Below, piece by piece: positions 35,613 through 49,169 of a stretch of 64,000 nucleotides of DNA. Under the pieces are notes generated by a model that saw only the letters and a program-made list of their open reading frames with translations, was not told the DNA's origin and made no database searches. The number at the start of each line of letters is the position of its first letter. Within the stretch, counting starts at the first letter, position 1. The DNA is taken from contig NZ_UIGI01000001.1 of NCBI RefSeq assembly GCF_900446255.1, forward strand, positions 3,932,763 to 3,996,762, given 5' to 3'. The translations under genes and the position numbers were made by a program. This DNA is from Buttiauxella agrestis. Lineage in GTDB: Bacteria; Pseudomonadota; Gammaproteobacteria; Enterobacterales; Enterobacteriaceae.

Positions 35613-36368
35613 ATGAATCTTAACAGTATTTCTGCATTCCAGGATAACTACATCTGGGTTCTGAACGACGAACAGGGTAAATGTATCATCGTCGATCCTG
35701 GTGAAGCTGAGCCTGTGCTTAAAGCGCTTGAAACCAATCAATGGAAACCAGAGGCAATTTTACTGACTCACCATCACAACGATCACGTTGGCGGCGTAAA
35801 AGAACTTCTGAAAAAGTATCCAGGCCTTGTGGTATATGGTCCCGAAGAGACACAAGATAAGGGAACGAACCGGGTAGTCAGAGAGGGTGATAAGGTCAAT
35901 ATTTTGGAGTATGAATTTAGCGTTATTGCTACTCCCGGTCACACTTTAGGACATATCTGTTTCTACTGTGCACCTTATCTATTTTGCGGCGACACTCTAT
36001 TTTCTGGCGGCTGCGGCAGGCTTTTTGAAGGCACCGCTAACAATATGTTTGATTCTTTTCAAAAGCTTAACAAACTACCCGCAGAAACGTTAATTTGTTG
36101 TGCTCACGAGTACACACTTTCGAATATGCAGTTTTCCTTATCTATCCTTCCCAACGATGATGAGTTAAACCGTTACTGTCGAAAAGTTAAGGAGTTACGT
36201 GCAAAAAACCAATCAACGTTACCTGGTTCTTTGGAAAATGAACGCAAAATAAATTTATTCCTTAGAACTCATGATGTTGATTTAATTGATAAAATAAAAG
36301 AAGAAACAAACTTGCAACAACCACACCAGGTTTTCGCATGGTTACGGACAAAGAAAGATACATTCTGA
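35613..36368 (+). CDS. gloB: Glyoxalase II
   Basis: Hydroxyacylglutathione hydrolase (251 residues), the second step of methylglyoxal detoxification, hydrolysing S-lactoylglutathione to D-lactate and glutathione. The metallo-beta-lactamase motif THHHNDH (His53, His55, Asp57, His58) plus GHTLGHI and [18 protein letters not shown] form the binuclear metal site. AGAGAGG lies just before the ATG. It is divergent from yafS and upstream of mltD, as in E. coli. Codon use looks more AT-rich than its neighbours towards the 3' end. Confidence 0.97.
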   Translation: MNLNSISAFQDNYIWVLNDEQGKCIIVDPGEAEPVLKALETNQWKPEAILLTHHHNDHVGGVKELLKKYPGLVVYGPEETQDKGTNRVVREGDKVNILEYEFSVIATPGHTLGHICFYCAPYLFCGDTLFSGGCGRLFEGTANNMFDSFQKLNKLPAETLICCAHEYTLSNMQFSLSILPNDDELNRYCRKVKELRAKNQSTLPGSLENERKINLFLRTHDVDLIDKIKEETNLQQPHQVFAWLRTKKDTF

Positions 36369-36438
36369 ATTTTCTGGTTGTGTTGTTTGGAAGTGGAAGG
36401 TATTCTTGCTCGTCTTTTAAGCAACTATTGACACACAC

Positions 36439-37797
36439 ATGAAGGCAAAAGCGATATTACTCGCCTCTGTCCTGCTAGTGGGGTGCCAGGCGTCGAAGCA
36501 TGACGGCAACATCCAACAGCACGCACAGAGTCTGTCTGCAGCTGGTCAAGGTGAAGCAGGAAAGTACACAGGTAAGCGATGGATGGACGATGGGACATAC
36601 CTCGCAGATAATCAAAACTTGTGGAACTTCATTGGCGACGAGCTAAAGATGGGGATACCGGAGAATACCCGGATCCGCGAACAGAAACAGAAGTACCTGA
36701 AGAATAAGAGCTATCTCCACGATGTAACATTACGGGCAGAGCCGTATATGTACTGGATTGCCGGGCAAGTTAAGAAACGCAACATGCCAATGGAACTAGT
36801 ACTACTACCCATAGTGGAGAGCGCTTTTGACCCCCACGCTACCTCTTCTGCGAATGCCGCTGGCATCTGGCAGATTGTACCGAGTACGGGTCGAAATTAT
36901 GGTTTAAAACAGACCAAAGCATACGATGCACGTCGTGATGTAGTGGCTTCGACCACTGCTGCTCTCGATATGATGCAGCGTCTGAACAAGATGTTTGACG
37001 GCGACTGGTTGTTAACCGTGGCGGCGTACAACAGCGGCGAAGGTCGTGTACTGAAGGCAATGAAAGCGAATAAAGCTCGTGGCTTACCTACGGATTTTTG
37101 GTCGCTTTCACTGCCACGGGAAACCAAGATTTACGTGCCAAAAATGCTGGCGTTGAGTGACATTCTCAAAAACAGCCAAAAATACGGTGTACGCCTGCCG
37201 ACGACTGACGAAAGTCGTGCTTTAGCGCGAGTTGAAGTGAGTGATCCGGTGGAATTGACACAAGTGGCTGAAATGGCGGGAATACCATTAAGTACGCTTA
37301 AAACGTTCAACGCTGGGGTTAAAACCTCGACGGTTGGCAAAAATCAGCGTTATGTGATGGTGCCTAAAAAGCATGCCGATCAGCTGAAAGCCTCTTTGGC
37401 TTCCGGTGAAATTGCAGCAGTGCAGCCAACGCTTGTCGCGGATAACCGTATCAGCGCAGGTGGCAGCAAATCTTATCGTGTTCGCTCAGGTGATACCCTG
37501 TCGGGCATCGCTTCACGCTTAGGCGTTAGCTCAAAAGATTTGCAAAGCTGGAACGGCATACGTGGCGCGCATATCAAAGTTGGCCAAACACTCAGTGTCA
37601 AAAATGGCGCTCAGAGCTTAGCTAAGAACGATAGCATCACGTATAAGGTGCGCAAGGGTGACTCTTTGTCGAGTATCGCGAAACGTCACGGTGTAAATAT
37701 CAAAGATGTTCTACGCTGGAACGATGATACGGACAATCTGAAACCTGGCGATCAGTTGACGCTGTTCGTGAGCAACAACTCTACACCTGATACATGA
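36439..37797 (+). CDS. mltD: Membrane-bound lytic murein transglycosylase D
   Basis: Outer-membrane lipoprotein (452 residues) that cuts peptidoglycan glycan strands with formation of 1,6-anhydro-muramyl ends. Signal peptide with lipobox LLVGC (Cys16); family-1 SLT domain around 100-210 with catalytic Glu127 (LPIVESAFDP) and AGIWQIVPSTGRNYGL, AAYNSGEGRV; two C-terminal LysM repeats (about 345-390 and 402-446) for glycan binding. The ATG is preceded by ACACACAC and no Shine-Dalgarno sequence within the usual distance. The start is still supported by the lipobox position. Confidence 0.96.
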   Translation: MKAKAILLASVLLVGCQASKHDGNIQQHAQSLSAAGQGEAGKYTGKRWMDDGTYLADNQNLWNFIGDELKMGIPENTRIREQKQKYLKNKSYLHDVTLRAEPYMYWIAGQVKKRNMPMELVLLPIVESAFDPHATSSANAAGIWQIVPSTGRNYGLKQTKAYDARRDVVASTTAALDMMQRLNKMFDGDWLLTVAAYNSGEGRVLKAMKANKARGLPTDFWSLSLPRETKIYVPKMLALSDILKNSQKYGVRLPTTDESRALARVEVSDPVELTQVAEMAGIPLSTLKTFNAGVKTSTVGKNQRYVMVPKKHADQLKASLASGEIAAVQPTLVADNRISAGGSKSYRVRSGDTLSGIASRLGVSSKDLQSWNGIRGAHIKVGQTLSVKNGAQSLAKNDSITYKVRKGDSLSSIAKRHGVNIKDVLRWNDDTDNLKPGDQLTLFVSNNSTPDT

Positions 37798-37811
37798 TTG
37801 TTTATTCGAAG

Positions 37812-37840
37812 AAAAGGCACCTATTTAGGTGCCTTTTTTA
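37812..37840. terminator. Terminator between mltD and yafE
   Basis: Stem AAAAGGCACCT-ATTT-AGGTGCCTTTT with a T run on the plus strand and an A run on the other side, so it can serve both converging genes. Confidence 0.9.
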
Positions 37841-37856
37841 TTCCTGCTTCGCAATG

Positions 37857-38624
37857 TCAGACTTTCCTGGCTTCGACCATCACAATGTCGCTGGTAAACG
37901 TCCCGTCAGCCTGCAGATCAAAATAGCGTTGTACTTCGTCTGATGCGCTTTGTTGATAAGCGCGAATAGCATCAGCCATTACCGCAGGTGTTCGCATACG
38001 TGCAATCCAACTTGAAAATTCCAGAACCAATCGGTCGCACAATAAGTTCTGTGTCACTAAACCTGCGTCGTTAAACATGCTCAGCAACTCCCCACTGGAA
38101 TAGTTATGAACATGCGAAGTATCCCTCAAAGCTTCAACGGTCTGTAACCAGATATCCAGAACAGGATGACCTGGTGACATAACATCCATAAACACCACCA
38201 CGCCGCCAGGTTTCAATACGCGTCTTACTTCCCGTAACGCTTTGCCAACGTCATGCCAGTGATGAGCCGAATAACGGCTGATCACAACATCAAATGATTC
38301 ATCCGCAAATGGTAAGGCTTCCGCATAACCCTGCTGCGTCTTTATATTGGAGATATTACGAGTTTTAGCGGCCTCACTGACCACCGACAGCATTTGTTCA
38401 GAGAGATCGTAAGCAACAACATCTTTCACCTGTGACGCGGCAATAAAACTCGCATGCCCTGCCCCACATCCCATATCAAGCAGTTGGGCCTCAGGGAAAT
38501 CGGCCAGACGCGCGTTCAAGCGCTCCAGGTCTCTTCCTGAAGCGTGTACAGCGCTACTCAGATATGCCCCTGCCTGAGAGCTAAATTGTTGGCTGACTTT
38601 GTCATGGTGAGTTTGTGTTGTCAT
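37857..38624 (-). CDS. yafE: YafE, class I SAM-dependent methyltransferase
   Basis: A 255-residue UbiE-like methyltransferase. SAM-binding motif I is LLDMGCGAGHASF, followed by VVAYDLSEQML, the post-I region PFADESFDVVISRYSAHHW and motif III region RVLKPGGVVVFMD. The substrate is unknown. The start MTTQTHHDKVSQQFSSQA at 38624 has AAGGA upstream. The full length suggests an intact gene. Confidence 0.9.
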   Translation of the reverse strand: MTTQTHHDKVSQQFSSQAGAYLSSAVHASGRDLERLNARLADFPEAQLLDMGCGAGHASFIAASQVKDVVAYDLSEQMLSVVSEAAKTRNISNIKTQQGYAEALPFADESFDVVISRYSAHHWHDVGKALREVRRVLKPGGVVVFMDVMSPGHPVLDIWLQTVEALRDTSHVHNYSSGELLSMFNDAGLVTQNLLCDRLVLEFSSWIARMRTPAVMADAIRAYQQSASDEVQRYFDLQADGTFTSDIVMVEARKV

Positions 38625-38700
38625 TGTATTGTCCTTGCAGTTGATTATAAGTAAGGGCAGCACACAGGTCTGCCCAGTGGCAGACCTGACTAACCTTACT

Positions 38701-39498
38701 TCAATCAGGTTTGCCGGGACGGAATTCGACTAGTAGAGGGTTGTGGTCAGACGCGCGAGTCACCAGAACAGAGGCTTCCGTAACATTTAAGCCACGATAA
38801 AACACGAAATCGAGAGGGCGACCAAAAGCCCGACGGCGATGATCGTCAGTAAAGCGCACCTCACGCAGAGTCATCTCGCGAGCAAAGCGGTAGAGTGCAT
38901 TCATGCGAGGGCGACTCCAGGCATTAAAATCGCCTGCCATAATAATCGGCCCATTATGATGGCCAATTTGATCACCAATTGGCCCAAGTTGCTTACTGTA
39001 AACATCCACACCCAGGCTGAAATTCACGGCATGAATATTCACGACCATTAATAAACGGCCATCAGGCAGCGGGTAAACTGTTACTAACGCGGATTTAGAC
39101 AAACGTAGAATCGGTTCACGTTCGCGCAGTGGGCAACAGTAGACAGGATGTGCGGCAGACAACGTCATCACGCCAGAGGGGTGTTGAGGCAATACAAACG
39201 CCGGAACCTGATCTGCGGCCAGATAATTACTGGTCGCAAATTTTACCAGTTCAGGAGTGGCTTGCGCTTCCTGCAACAAGACGAGGTGAGCATCTTTACC
39301 AAAATTTTGCAGCACCGAAAGCCACTCAGCCCGTTGCTGCTTGAAAATATTCCATACCAATACTTTTAAGGAAGCCTCGCTCGGCAAAGGTTCCCCGGGT
39401 GGCAATGCCTGACCAATAGTTGCAAAGGAGCCAGGAGGCAGAATGCGTTCTGCTGGCTGACCGGCAACATATCTCATGGCATAAGTATTTTTGCGCAC
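38701..39498 (-). CDS. yafD: YafD, endonuclease/exonuclease/phosphatase family protein
   Basis: A 265-residue protein of the exonuclease III/DNase I-like fold. Visible motifs are [23 protein letters not shown] (metal Glu), [21 protein letters not shown] and [11 protein letters not shown] (catalytic Asp-His). Actual substrate unknown. The start used is GTG at 39498 ([14 protein letters not shown]), which matches the E. coli N-terminus. The frame is open to an ATG at 39537 and also has an internal ATG; no clear ribosome site decides among them. Confidence 0.88.
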   Translation of the reverse strand: MRKNTYAMRYVAGQPAERILPPGSFATIGQALPPGEPLPSEASLKVLVWNIFKQQRAEWLSVLQNFGKDAHLVLLQEAQATPELVKFATSNYLAADQVPAFVLPQHPSGVMTLSAAHPVYCCPLREREPILRLSKSALVTVYPLPDGRLLMVVNIHAVNFSLGVDVYSKQLGPIGDQIGHHNGPIIMAGDFNAWSRPRMNALYRFAREMTLREVRFTDDHRRRAFGRPLDFVFYRGLNVTEASVLVTRASDHNPLLVEFRPGKPD

Positions 39499-39606
39499 TT
39501 TTTTACTAATGACCTCTGTAACCAAAGAAGCCTCCATATCGAAGGCTGTCTTTCAGTTATAGGGACTTTAGTGCAGAGTTTCAACGACCAATTCAAACCA
39601 TTGATG

Positions 39607-39640
39607 AACAAGACCGTAAGCAATTGCTAACGATCTTGTT
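39607..39640 (-). terminator. Hairpin downstream of the MFS gene
   Basis: Long imperfect stem from AACAAGACCGTAAGCA to TGCTAACGATCTTGTT, lying between the MFS stop (39649) and yafD. It has no T run, so it may be a 3'-end stabiliser or a weak terminator. Confidence 0.5.
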
Positions 39641-39648
39641 TAAATGTG

Positions 39649-40824
39649 TTACCCGACAGCAATTTCTCGGCGGGAATCAAGTCTGCCACTGAACGTAATT
39701 AAAAGTAATGCACCAACAACAATCACCGCGCCAATCCAGGGTGTTTGTGCCAAACCAAAGCTTTGAACTGTTTGACCGCCAATAACAGAACCTAATGCGA
39801 TCCCAACGTTAAAAGCCGCGATATTCAAACCAGAAGCAACATCTACCGCATTTGGCGTGTAAAGCTCGGCCTTCTGCACAACATACACCTGCAAACCAGG
39901 TACATTACCGAAGGCGAAAATCCCCATGATTAACACCGTCACTAAGGCACCAATATGCGAACTAGCCGTAAACTGGAATACCAGGAGTAATGCGGCAAGT
40001 GCTGCAAAAATGAATTTCAAGGCTGGCACTGCGCCATGACGGTCAGCAAGTTTTCCACCCCAGATATTCCCTATCGCTACGGAGACGCCATAACCTAATA
40101 AAATCCAGCTCACTGCTGCTGGCGAATAACCTGCAAGATCCTGCATCATCGGAGCCAGGAAGGTAAATGCCGTAAACACGCCACCGTAACCTAACGCCGT
40201 GATCGCATAAATGATCACCAGACGCGGGTGAATCATCACTTTCAGTTGATCTTTGATGCTGGCAACCGCTCGAGTTGGAATATCTTTAGGTACCAAAATT
40301 GTGCTGCTAATTAATGCAATTACACCGATAGCCGACACTGCGAGGAACGTTTCGCGCCAACCAAAATGCTGGCCAATGAACGTCCCGAGAGGTACGCCAG
40401 TAACCAATGCAACGGTTAAACCACCAAACATAATAGCAATGGCAGATGCCGCTTTTTCTTTGGGAACCAGACTGGTTGCGATAGTTGAGCCAATTGAGAA
40501 AAACACGCCATGCGCAAGTCCTGTCAGAAGACGAGCAATAACGAGGGTTTCATAGTTTGGCGAAAGCCAGGCTAACAGATTACCCGCGGTAAATAATGCC
40601 ATCAGGCCAATCAGCAATTGCTTACGAGGCAATCTCCCGGTTAATGCCGTTAAAACAGGCGCGCCCACAGCGACGCCCAACGCGTAAATAGAGACTAACA
40701 ATCCAGCAGAAGGTAATGAAATTGAAAGTTGGTCAGCGATTGTTGGTACCAGTCCAACAATGACAAACTCTGTAGTACCGATTGCAAATGCACTGATAGT
40801 CAGCGCCCATAGTGCCAGAGGCAT
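39649..40824 (-). CDS. MFS transporter, DHA1 drug/arabinose-efflux type
   Basis: A 391-residue, 12-helix major facilitator protein. The N-terminus MPLALWALTISAFAIGTTEFVIVGLVPTIA and the motif-A-like loop LTGRLPRKQLL between helices 2 and 3 place it in the AraJ/YdhP-like DHA1 branch of exporters. Substrate unknown. It is divergent from the LysR regulator gene yafC with a 104-base gap, which suggests YafC controls it. It is not part of the E. coli K-12 gene order here as I recall it. Confidence 0.85.
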   Translation of the reverse strand: MPLALWALTISAFAIGTTEFVIVGLVPTIADQLSISLPSAGLLVSIYALGVAVGAPVLTALTGRLPRKQLLIGLMALFTAGNLLAWLSPNYETLVIARLLTGLAHGVFFSIGSTIATSLVPKEKAASAIAIMFGGLTVALVTGVPLGTFIGQHFGWRETFLAVSAIGVIALISSTILVPKDIPTRAVASIKDQLKVMIHPRLVIIYAITALGYGGVFTAFTFLAPMMQDLAGYSPAAVSWILLGYGVSVAIGNIWGGKLADRHGAVPALKFIFAALAALLLVFQFTASSHIGALVTVLIMGIFAFGNVPGLQVYVVQKAELYTPNAVDVASGLNIAAFNVGIALGSVIGGQTVQSFGLAQTPWIGAVIVVGALLLITFSGRLDSRREIAVG

Positions 40825-40928
40825 AATTTACTCCATAGCAGGTGTCTTTTGATGACACGTAGTATGGCGTGATGGTTAAATAACAAAAATATACAAAATC
40901 TCAATACAATTTTGTCTCAGGAGCAATA

Positions 40929-41831
40929 ATGAAGGCCACCTCTGAAGAACTGACGATCTTTGTCGCCGTTGTGGAAAGCGGAAGTTTTAGTCGTGCAGCC
41001 ATACAGCTCGAACTGGCTAATTCAGCTGTGAGCCGCTCGGTGAAAAAATTAGAGATGAAGCTAGGGGTAACACTTCTAAATCGCACAACGCGCCAGCTAA
41101 GCCTTACAGAGGAAGGTGAGCGTTATTTCCGCCGCGTACAACAGATCTTGCAAGAGATGGCAGCGGCTGAAAATGAGCTAATGGAAACGCGACAAAAACC
41201 TCGAGGTTTACTGCGCATTGACGCCGCGACCCCTGTGATGCTCCACCTCTTGATGCCGCTGATTAAGCCCTTTCGTGAACGCTATCCCGAGATAACGCTT
41301 TCGCTTATTTCCTCAGAGACATTTATTAACCTGATTGAACGTAAAGTCGATGTAGCCATTCGCGCAGGAACGTTGACGGATTCAACACTTCGGGCCAGAC
41401 CCCTTTTCACCAGCCAGCGTAAAATTATTGCTTCCCCTGAATATTTGGCACAAAACGGAATACCGCAAAGCGCAGAGGATCTTGAGGATCATATCTGCCT
41501 GGGTTTCTCTGAAACAGAAAGTTTGAACAAATGGCCGGTCGCCCAAGCTGATGGATTACAGTATGACATTACACCGGGACTAACATCCAATAGCGGTGAA
41601 ACACTCAAGCAGCTATGCCTGACCGGGAATGGGATTGCGTGCCTGTCTGACTACATGATTAATAAAGAAATAGCTGAAGGGAAGTTTGTGGAATTACTTG
41701 CAGACAGACTGCTGCCCGTAGAAATGCCATTCAGTGCGGTGTATTACAGCGATCGCGCTGTCAGTAGCCGGATTAGAGCATTTATTGATTTTCTAAGTGA
41801 GCATGTGCAACAGCCCCCACAGGGGCTGTAA
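40929..41831 (+). CDS. yafC: YafC, LysR-family transcriptional regulator
   Basis: A 300-residue LysR-type regulator with an N-terminal winged HTH (about 1-60; [45 protein letters not shown], quoted only to show the motif region) and a periplasmic-binding-protein-like effector domain. Ligand unknown. It is divergent from the MFS exporter gene, the usual layout of a LysR regulator and its target. The last codons form part of an ACAGCCCC/GGGGCTGT hairpin (41810-41829) that includes the stop codon, and the gene converges with dkgB 7 bases later. Confidence 0.93.
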   Translation: MKATSEELTIFVAVVESGSFSRAAIQLELANSAVSRSVKKLEMKLGVTLLNRTTRQLSLTEEGERYFRRVQQILQEMAAAENELMETRQKPRGLLRIDAATPVMLHLLMPLIKPFRERYPEITLSLISSETFINLIERKVDVAIRAGTLTDSTLRARPLFTSQRKIIASPEYLAQNGIPQSAEDLEDHICLGFSETESLNKWPVAQADGLQYDITPGLTSNSGETLKQLCLTGNGIACLSDYMINKEIAEGKFVELLADRLLPVEMPFSAVYYSDRAVSSRIRAFIDFLSEHVQQPPQGL

Positions 41832-41838
41832 TGAAAGA

Positions 41839-42642
41839 TTAATCCCAGAGTGGAGCCAGACCTTCCGGGCTAACCAGTCGATCGTTACAGTCCAGTTCAT
41901 TAATAGCCATCATATCTTCCTCATCGAGTATGAGAGTCTGCGATCGTAGATTACTTTGCAGATTCTCACGTTTTGTTGAAGAAGGAATAACCGCATAACC
42001 CAACTTCATTGCCCATGCCAAAATAACCTGAGCCGGAGTTGCATTATATTGCTGTGCAATTCGTCCAATGACTTCATCATTCAGTGCCTTACCATAGGCA
42101 AGAGTCATATATGAGGTGATATGGATATTATGTTCATGTGCCCAATCAACGACTTTGTGGTTGTGTAAATACGGTGAAAGCTCAATTTGGTTGGTCGCTA
42201 TATTTTCAATCCCCACAGCATCAATTGCCTGCTGCATCAGGTCGATAGTGAAGTTAGAAACACCAATATTGCGCGTTAGTCCTTCTTTTTTCGCTTCAAG
42301 TAACGCCTGCATAAACTCTGCAACTGGCACAGCATCATTTGGCGATGGCCAGTGAATTAAAGTCAAATCAACATAACCTGTGCGTAATTTGCGTAAGCTT
42401 TCTTTCAGGCTTGGAATCAATTTATCTTTGCTTAGATTCTCAATCCAGATTTTAGTGGTGATAAACAGATCATCACGCGCGATTCCACTCTCTTCAATGG
42501 CTTGCCCTACAGCCTCTTCATTGTCATAAATCTGTGCGGTGTCTACTGCGCGATAACCCAATTCAAGCGCTGTTTTTACTGATGCGATCACTACATCGTC
42601 TTTTAAACGAAATGTACCTAAACCAAATGCAGGAATTGTCAT
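41839..42642 (-). CDS. dkgB: Aldo-keto reductase DkgB
   Basis: NADPH-dependent 2,5-diketo-D-gluconate reductase B (267 residues), which also reduces methylglyoxal and other aldehydes. TIM-barrel aldo-keto reductase with tetrad Asp34, Tyr39 ([13 protein letters not shown]), Lys64 (FITTKIW) and His97 (LTLIHWPSP); the coenzyme region is [15 protein letters not shown]. The start [13 protein letters not shown] is the family N-terminus. It is located between yafC and the distal tRNA-Asp of the rrn operon, as in E. coli. Confidence 0.96.
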   Translation of the reverse strand: MTIPAFGLGTFRLKDDVVIASVKTALELGYRAVDTAQIYDNEEAVGQAIEESGIARDDLFITTKIWIENLSKDKLIPSLKESLRKLRTGYVDLTLIHWPSPNDAVPVAEFMQALLEAKKEGLTRNIGVSNFTIDLMQQAIDAVGIENIATNQIELSPYLHNHKVVDWAHEHNIHITSYMTLAYGKALNDEVIGRIAQQYNATPAQVILAWAMKLGYAVIPSSTKRENLQSNLRSQTLILDEEDMMAINELDCNDRLVSPEGLAPLWD

Positions 42643-42776
42643 TTTTTACCTCGTTGGGGATATATGTTTGTTATACGAGGATTATGCAGCGGATAACTGT
42701 GCTAAAAAAGTCAGATAAATGCAGAAGATATTTGCGTTAAAAGCAATAATAGAGAGATATGCTGAATTTTATACAT

Positions 42777-42810
42777 GAAAAAAGCCCTGAGTCTATTAGA
42801 CTCAGGGCTT
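42777..42810 (-). terminator. Terminator of the rrn operon
   Basis: Minus-strand stem AAGCCCTGAGTC-TAATA-GACTCAGGGCTT followed by a TTTTTT run, 7 bases after the tRNA-Asp 3' end. Confidence 0.95.
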
Positions 42811-42816
42811 AATAAG

Positions 42817-42893
42817 TGGCGGAACGGACGGGACTCGAACCCGCGACCCCCTGCGTGACAGGCAGGTATTCTAACCGACTGAACTACCGCTCC
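42817..42893 (-). tRNA. aspU: tRNA-Asp (GTC), distal gene of the rrn operon
   Basis: A 77-nt tRNA with encoded CCA, identical over its full length to the aspV copy at 33393-33469. It follows the 5S gene by about 60 bases and is co-transcribed with the rRNAs, as aspU is with rrnH in E. coli. Confidence 0.98.
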
Positions 42894-42954
42894 ACCGAAT
42901 TTCTTTCTTACTACCACCAGATGTCACATTCTGGCTTTTACTGCTTTGAATTTG

Positions 42955-43074
42955 GAGCCTGGCAGTTCCCTACTCTCGCATGGGGAGACCCCACACTACC
43001 ATCGGCGCTACGGCGTTTCACTTCTGAGTTCGGCATGGGGTCAGGTGGGACCACCGCGCTGTTGCCGCCAGGCA
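42955..43074 (-). rRNA. rrf: 5S ribosomal RNA
   Basis: 120 nt, starting TGCCTGGCGGC on the minus strand and closing with the complementary GCCAGGC. It includes the CCCCATGCCGAACTCAG region typical of enterobacterial 5S rRNA. Confidence 0.97.
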
Positions 43075-43184
43075 TATTCTGTTTCATCAACCGTTGTATT
43101 ATTCACACAACCATCGACTTAAAATCTCGGTTCAAGCTGAAAATCAAATGCTTAGTCTCTCAACCAAAACACCTTCGGTGTTGT

Positions 43185-46093
<2,909 letters not shown>

Positions 46094-46230
46094 TCACAAC
46101 CCGAAGATGTCTCGTAAGACACAATCGTATGTTGTGAAAATTTGAGAGACTCGAACACACCGCATTTTCCTTTCTTATTACGGAGAAAGAAAACAGTGTG
46201 TCGTTTCAATTTTCAGCTTGTTCCGGATTT

Positions 46231-46240
46231 TTAAAGAGCA
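46231..46240 (-). promoter_or_regulatory. Spacer boxA (antitermination)
   Basis: Minus-strand TGCTCTTTAA followed by AAAATCCGG, between tRNA-Glu and 23S. It is the Nus-factor boxA usually found in front of 23S. Confidence 0.75.
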
Positions 46241-46312
46241 ATATCTCAAACGTGACTCGAAAGTCAGTTTTGAGATATGTGTGATAATGTCTTTCACATC
46301 ATTATCTTAAGA

Positions 46313-46388
46313 TGGCGTCCCCAAGGGGATTCGAACCCCTGTTACAGCCGTGAAAGGGCAGTGTCCTGGGCCTCTAGACGATGGGGAC
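46313..46388 (-). tRNA. tRNA-Glu (TTC) in the 16S-23S spacer
   Basis: A 76-nt tRNA with encoded CCA. Acceptor stem GTCCCC; anticodon loop CTTTCAC (anticodon TTC at 46354-46352); T arm GGTTCGAATCC. It is the only tRNA in the spacer, so this is a Glu-type rrn operon. Confidence 0.97.
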
Positions 46389-46473
46389 ACGATATCCCGT
46401 TTAAGGGATCGCTTGCTCATTTACTTCTATCAGACAATCTGTGTGAGCACTACGCGGGTTTGTATCTATTAGG

Positions 46474-48015
<1,542 letters not shown>

Positions 48016-48184
48016 AAAGCTTGATTTGCTTCAACTCGTGAAGCGGTGCTCAAAAATTAACTTTCGTAATAATTCAACTAAATGAATTACTGCTTGGTCA
48101 CTCTTCAAGACTTGATATTTTTTTGATACCCGAAGGTATCTGAGATATCAATCCTGCGAGTGCCCACACAGATTGTCTGATAAA

Positions 48185-48197
48185 TTGTTAAAGAGCA
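48185..48197 (-). promoter_or_regulatory. Leader boxA (antitermination)
   Basis: Minus-strand TGCTCTTTAACAA in the rrn leader, the canonical boxA for NusB/S10 assembly. The following leader (AATTTATCAGACAATCTG) pairs in pre-16S processing. Confidence 0.85.
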
Positions 48198-48236
48198 GTG
48201 AGTCAGGCGCTTTCTCTTGCTAACTCGAGGTGGCGT

Positions 48237-48264
48237 ATATTACGCTTTCCTCTTTCAGAGTCAA
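48237..48264 (-). promoter_or_regulatory. rrn promoter P2
   Basis: Minus-strand TTGACT, 16-base spacer, TAATAT, then ACGCCACC as the GC-rich discriminator, as in E. coli rrn P2. Confidence 0.9.
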
Positions 48265-48335
48265 GCGTTTATTTTCGCTTTTCATCTGGCTGACGGGCCG
48301 GTTTGTAAGCCGTTGTGCCGTGTCAGTGGAGGCGC

Positions 48336-48363
48336 AGTATAGGGATTTTCCGGAGGCTGACAA
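48336..48363 (-). promoter_or_regulatory. rrn promoter P1
   Basis: Minus-strand TTGTCA, 16-base spacer, TATACT, then discriminator GCGCCTCCACTGACA, nearly as in E. coli rrn P1. An A/T-rich upstream stretch (48364-48400) is a likely UP element. The rest of 48016-48412 is leader, with no other gene seen. Confidence 0.92.
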
Positions 48364-48412
48364 CCCCTAATTTCAAAATTATGACCAAGCGATGTTTTTT
48401 TGAGCGCAACGT

Positions 48413-48979
48413 CTATTTTTGACGCGCTTTAATCGCTTTTGGCAGGTCGCTGAGGCTATTAATCACCAAATCTGCCGCCGCTTCGCTTTCTTCAGTCACT
48501 GGCTTACCGCTGCGAACCAGCACTTTTGTCCCTACTTGTGCCGCTGACGCCGCCTGCATGTCTTCTAGTTTGTCGCCAACCATATAAGAAGAGGCCATAT
48601 CTATATGTAGAAACTCTTGAGCGGAAAGCAACATACCCGGTTGAGGTTTGCGGCAATCACAGGTTTGACGAAACTCTTCTACTATTGCCTCGGGATGATG
48701 CGGACAATAATAGATGCCATCGAGATCAACGCCACGGTCTGCTAAAGACCAGTCCATCCATTCTGTGAGATTTTCAAAATCCGCTTCAGTAAACATGCCA
48801 CGGGCGATACCTGACTGATTGGTGACAAGCACTAACGCATAGCCCATTGCTTTTAACTCACGCATTGCATCAATTACACCATCAATGAACTCAAACTGAT
48901 CAACTTCATGGACATAGCCATGATCAACATTAATGGTGCCATCACGATCGAGAAAAATAGCGGGAACAGACTGTGCCAC
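48413..48979 (-). CDS. gmhB: D-glycero-beta-D-manno-heptose-1,7-bisphosphate 7-phosphatase
   Basis: HAD-superfamily phosphatase (188 residues) in ADP-heptose synthesis for LPS core. HAD motif [10 protein letters not shown] (nucleophile Asp), motif [12 protein letters not shown] and motif [18 protein letters not shown] are present, along with the zinc-binding CPHHP...CDCRKP segment. The start is GTG at 48979 ([14 protein letters not shown]) with AGGAG 7 bases upstream. The frame stays open to 49054, but that part lacks homology. Divergent from metN. Confidence 0.95.
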   Translation of the reverse strand: MAQSVPAIFLDRDGTINVDHGYVHEVDQFEFIDGVIDAMRELKAMGYALVLVTNQSGIARGMFTEADFENLTEWMDWSLADRGVDLDGIYYCPHHPEAIVEEFRQTCDCRKPQPGMLLSAQEFLHIDMASSYMVGDKLEDMQAASAAQVGTKVLVRSGKPVTEESEAAADLVINSLSDLPKAIKARQK

Positions 48980-49061
48980 TTGGAAACTCCTGAAACTGGG
49001 ATTATTAGCGGTAGTATCGCATGATTTCTTATCCTGGCGGGAATAGACAATCATTCGCAGA

Positions 49062-49107
49062 TTGATTTAGACGTCTGGATGCCTTAACATCCATATCGAT
49101 AACGGTC
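49062..49107 (+). promoter_or_regulatory. metNIQ promoter with tandem MetJ boxes
   Basis: TTGATT (49062), a 17-base spacer and TAACAT (49085). The spacer begins with a perfect met box AGACGTCT (49069-49076), followed in 8-base register by GGATGCCT and TAACATCC. MetJ with S-adenosylmethionine would cover the promoter. Confidence 0.85.
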
Positions 49108-49169
49108 ATCGCCCGTTGTCGGCAGCAGAAAATGCCACGGCTTACACTCATACGATAATAAATAACCTA

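Noticed and set aside
42817-42893. Second tRNA-Asp copy as an attachment-site duplicate of the aspV island
   Set aside because: It is a complete tRNA in the conserved distal position of the rrn operon, present likewise in E. coli, and not an island border.
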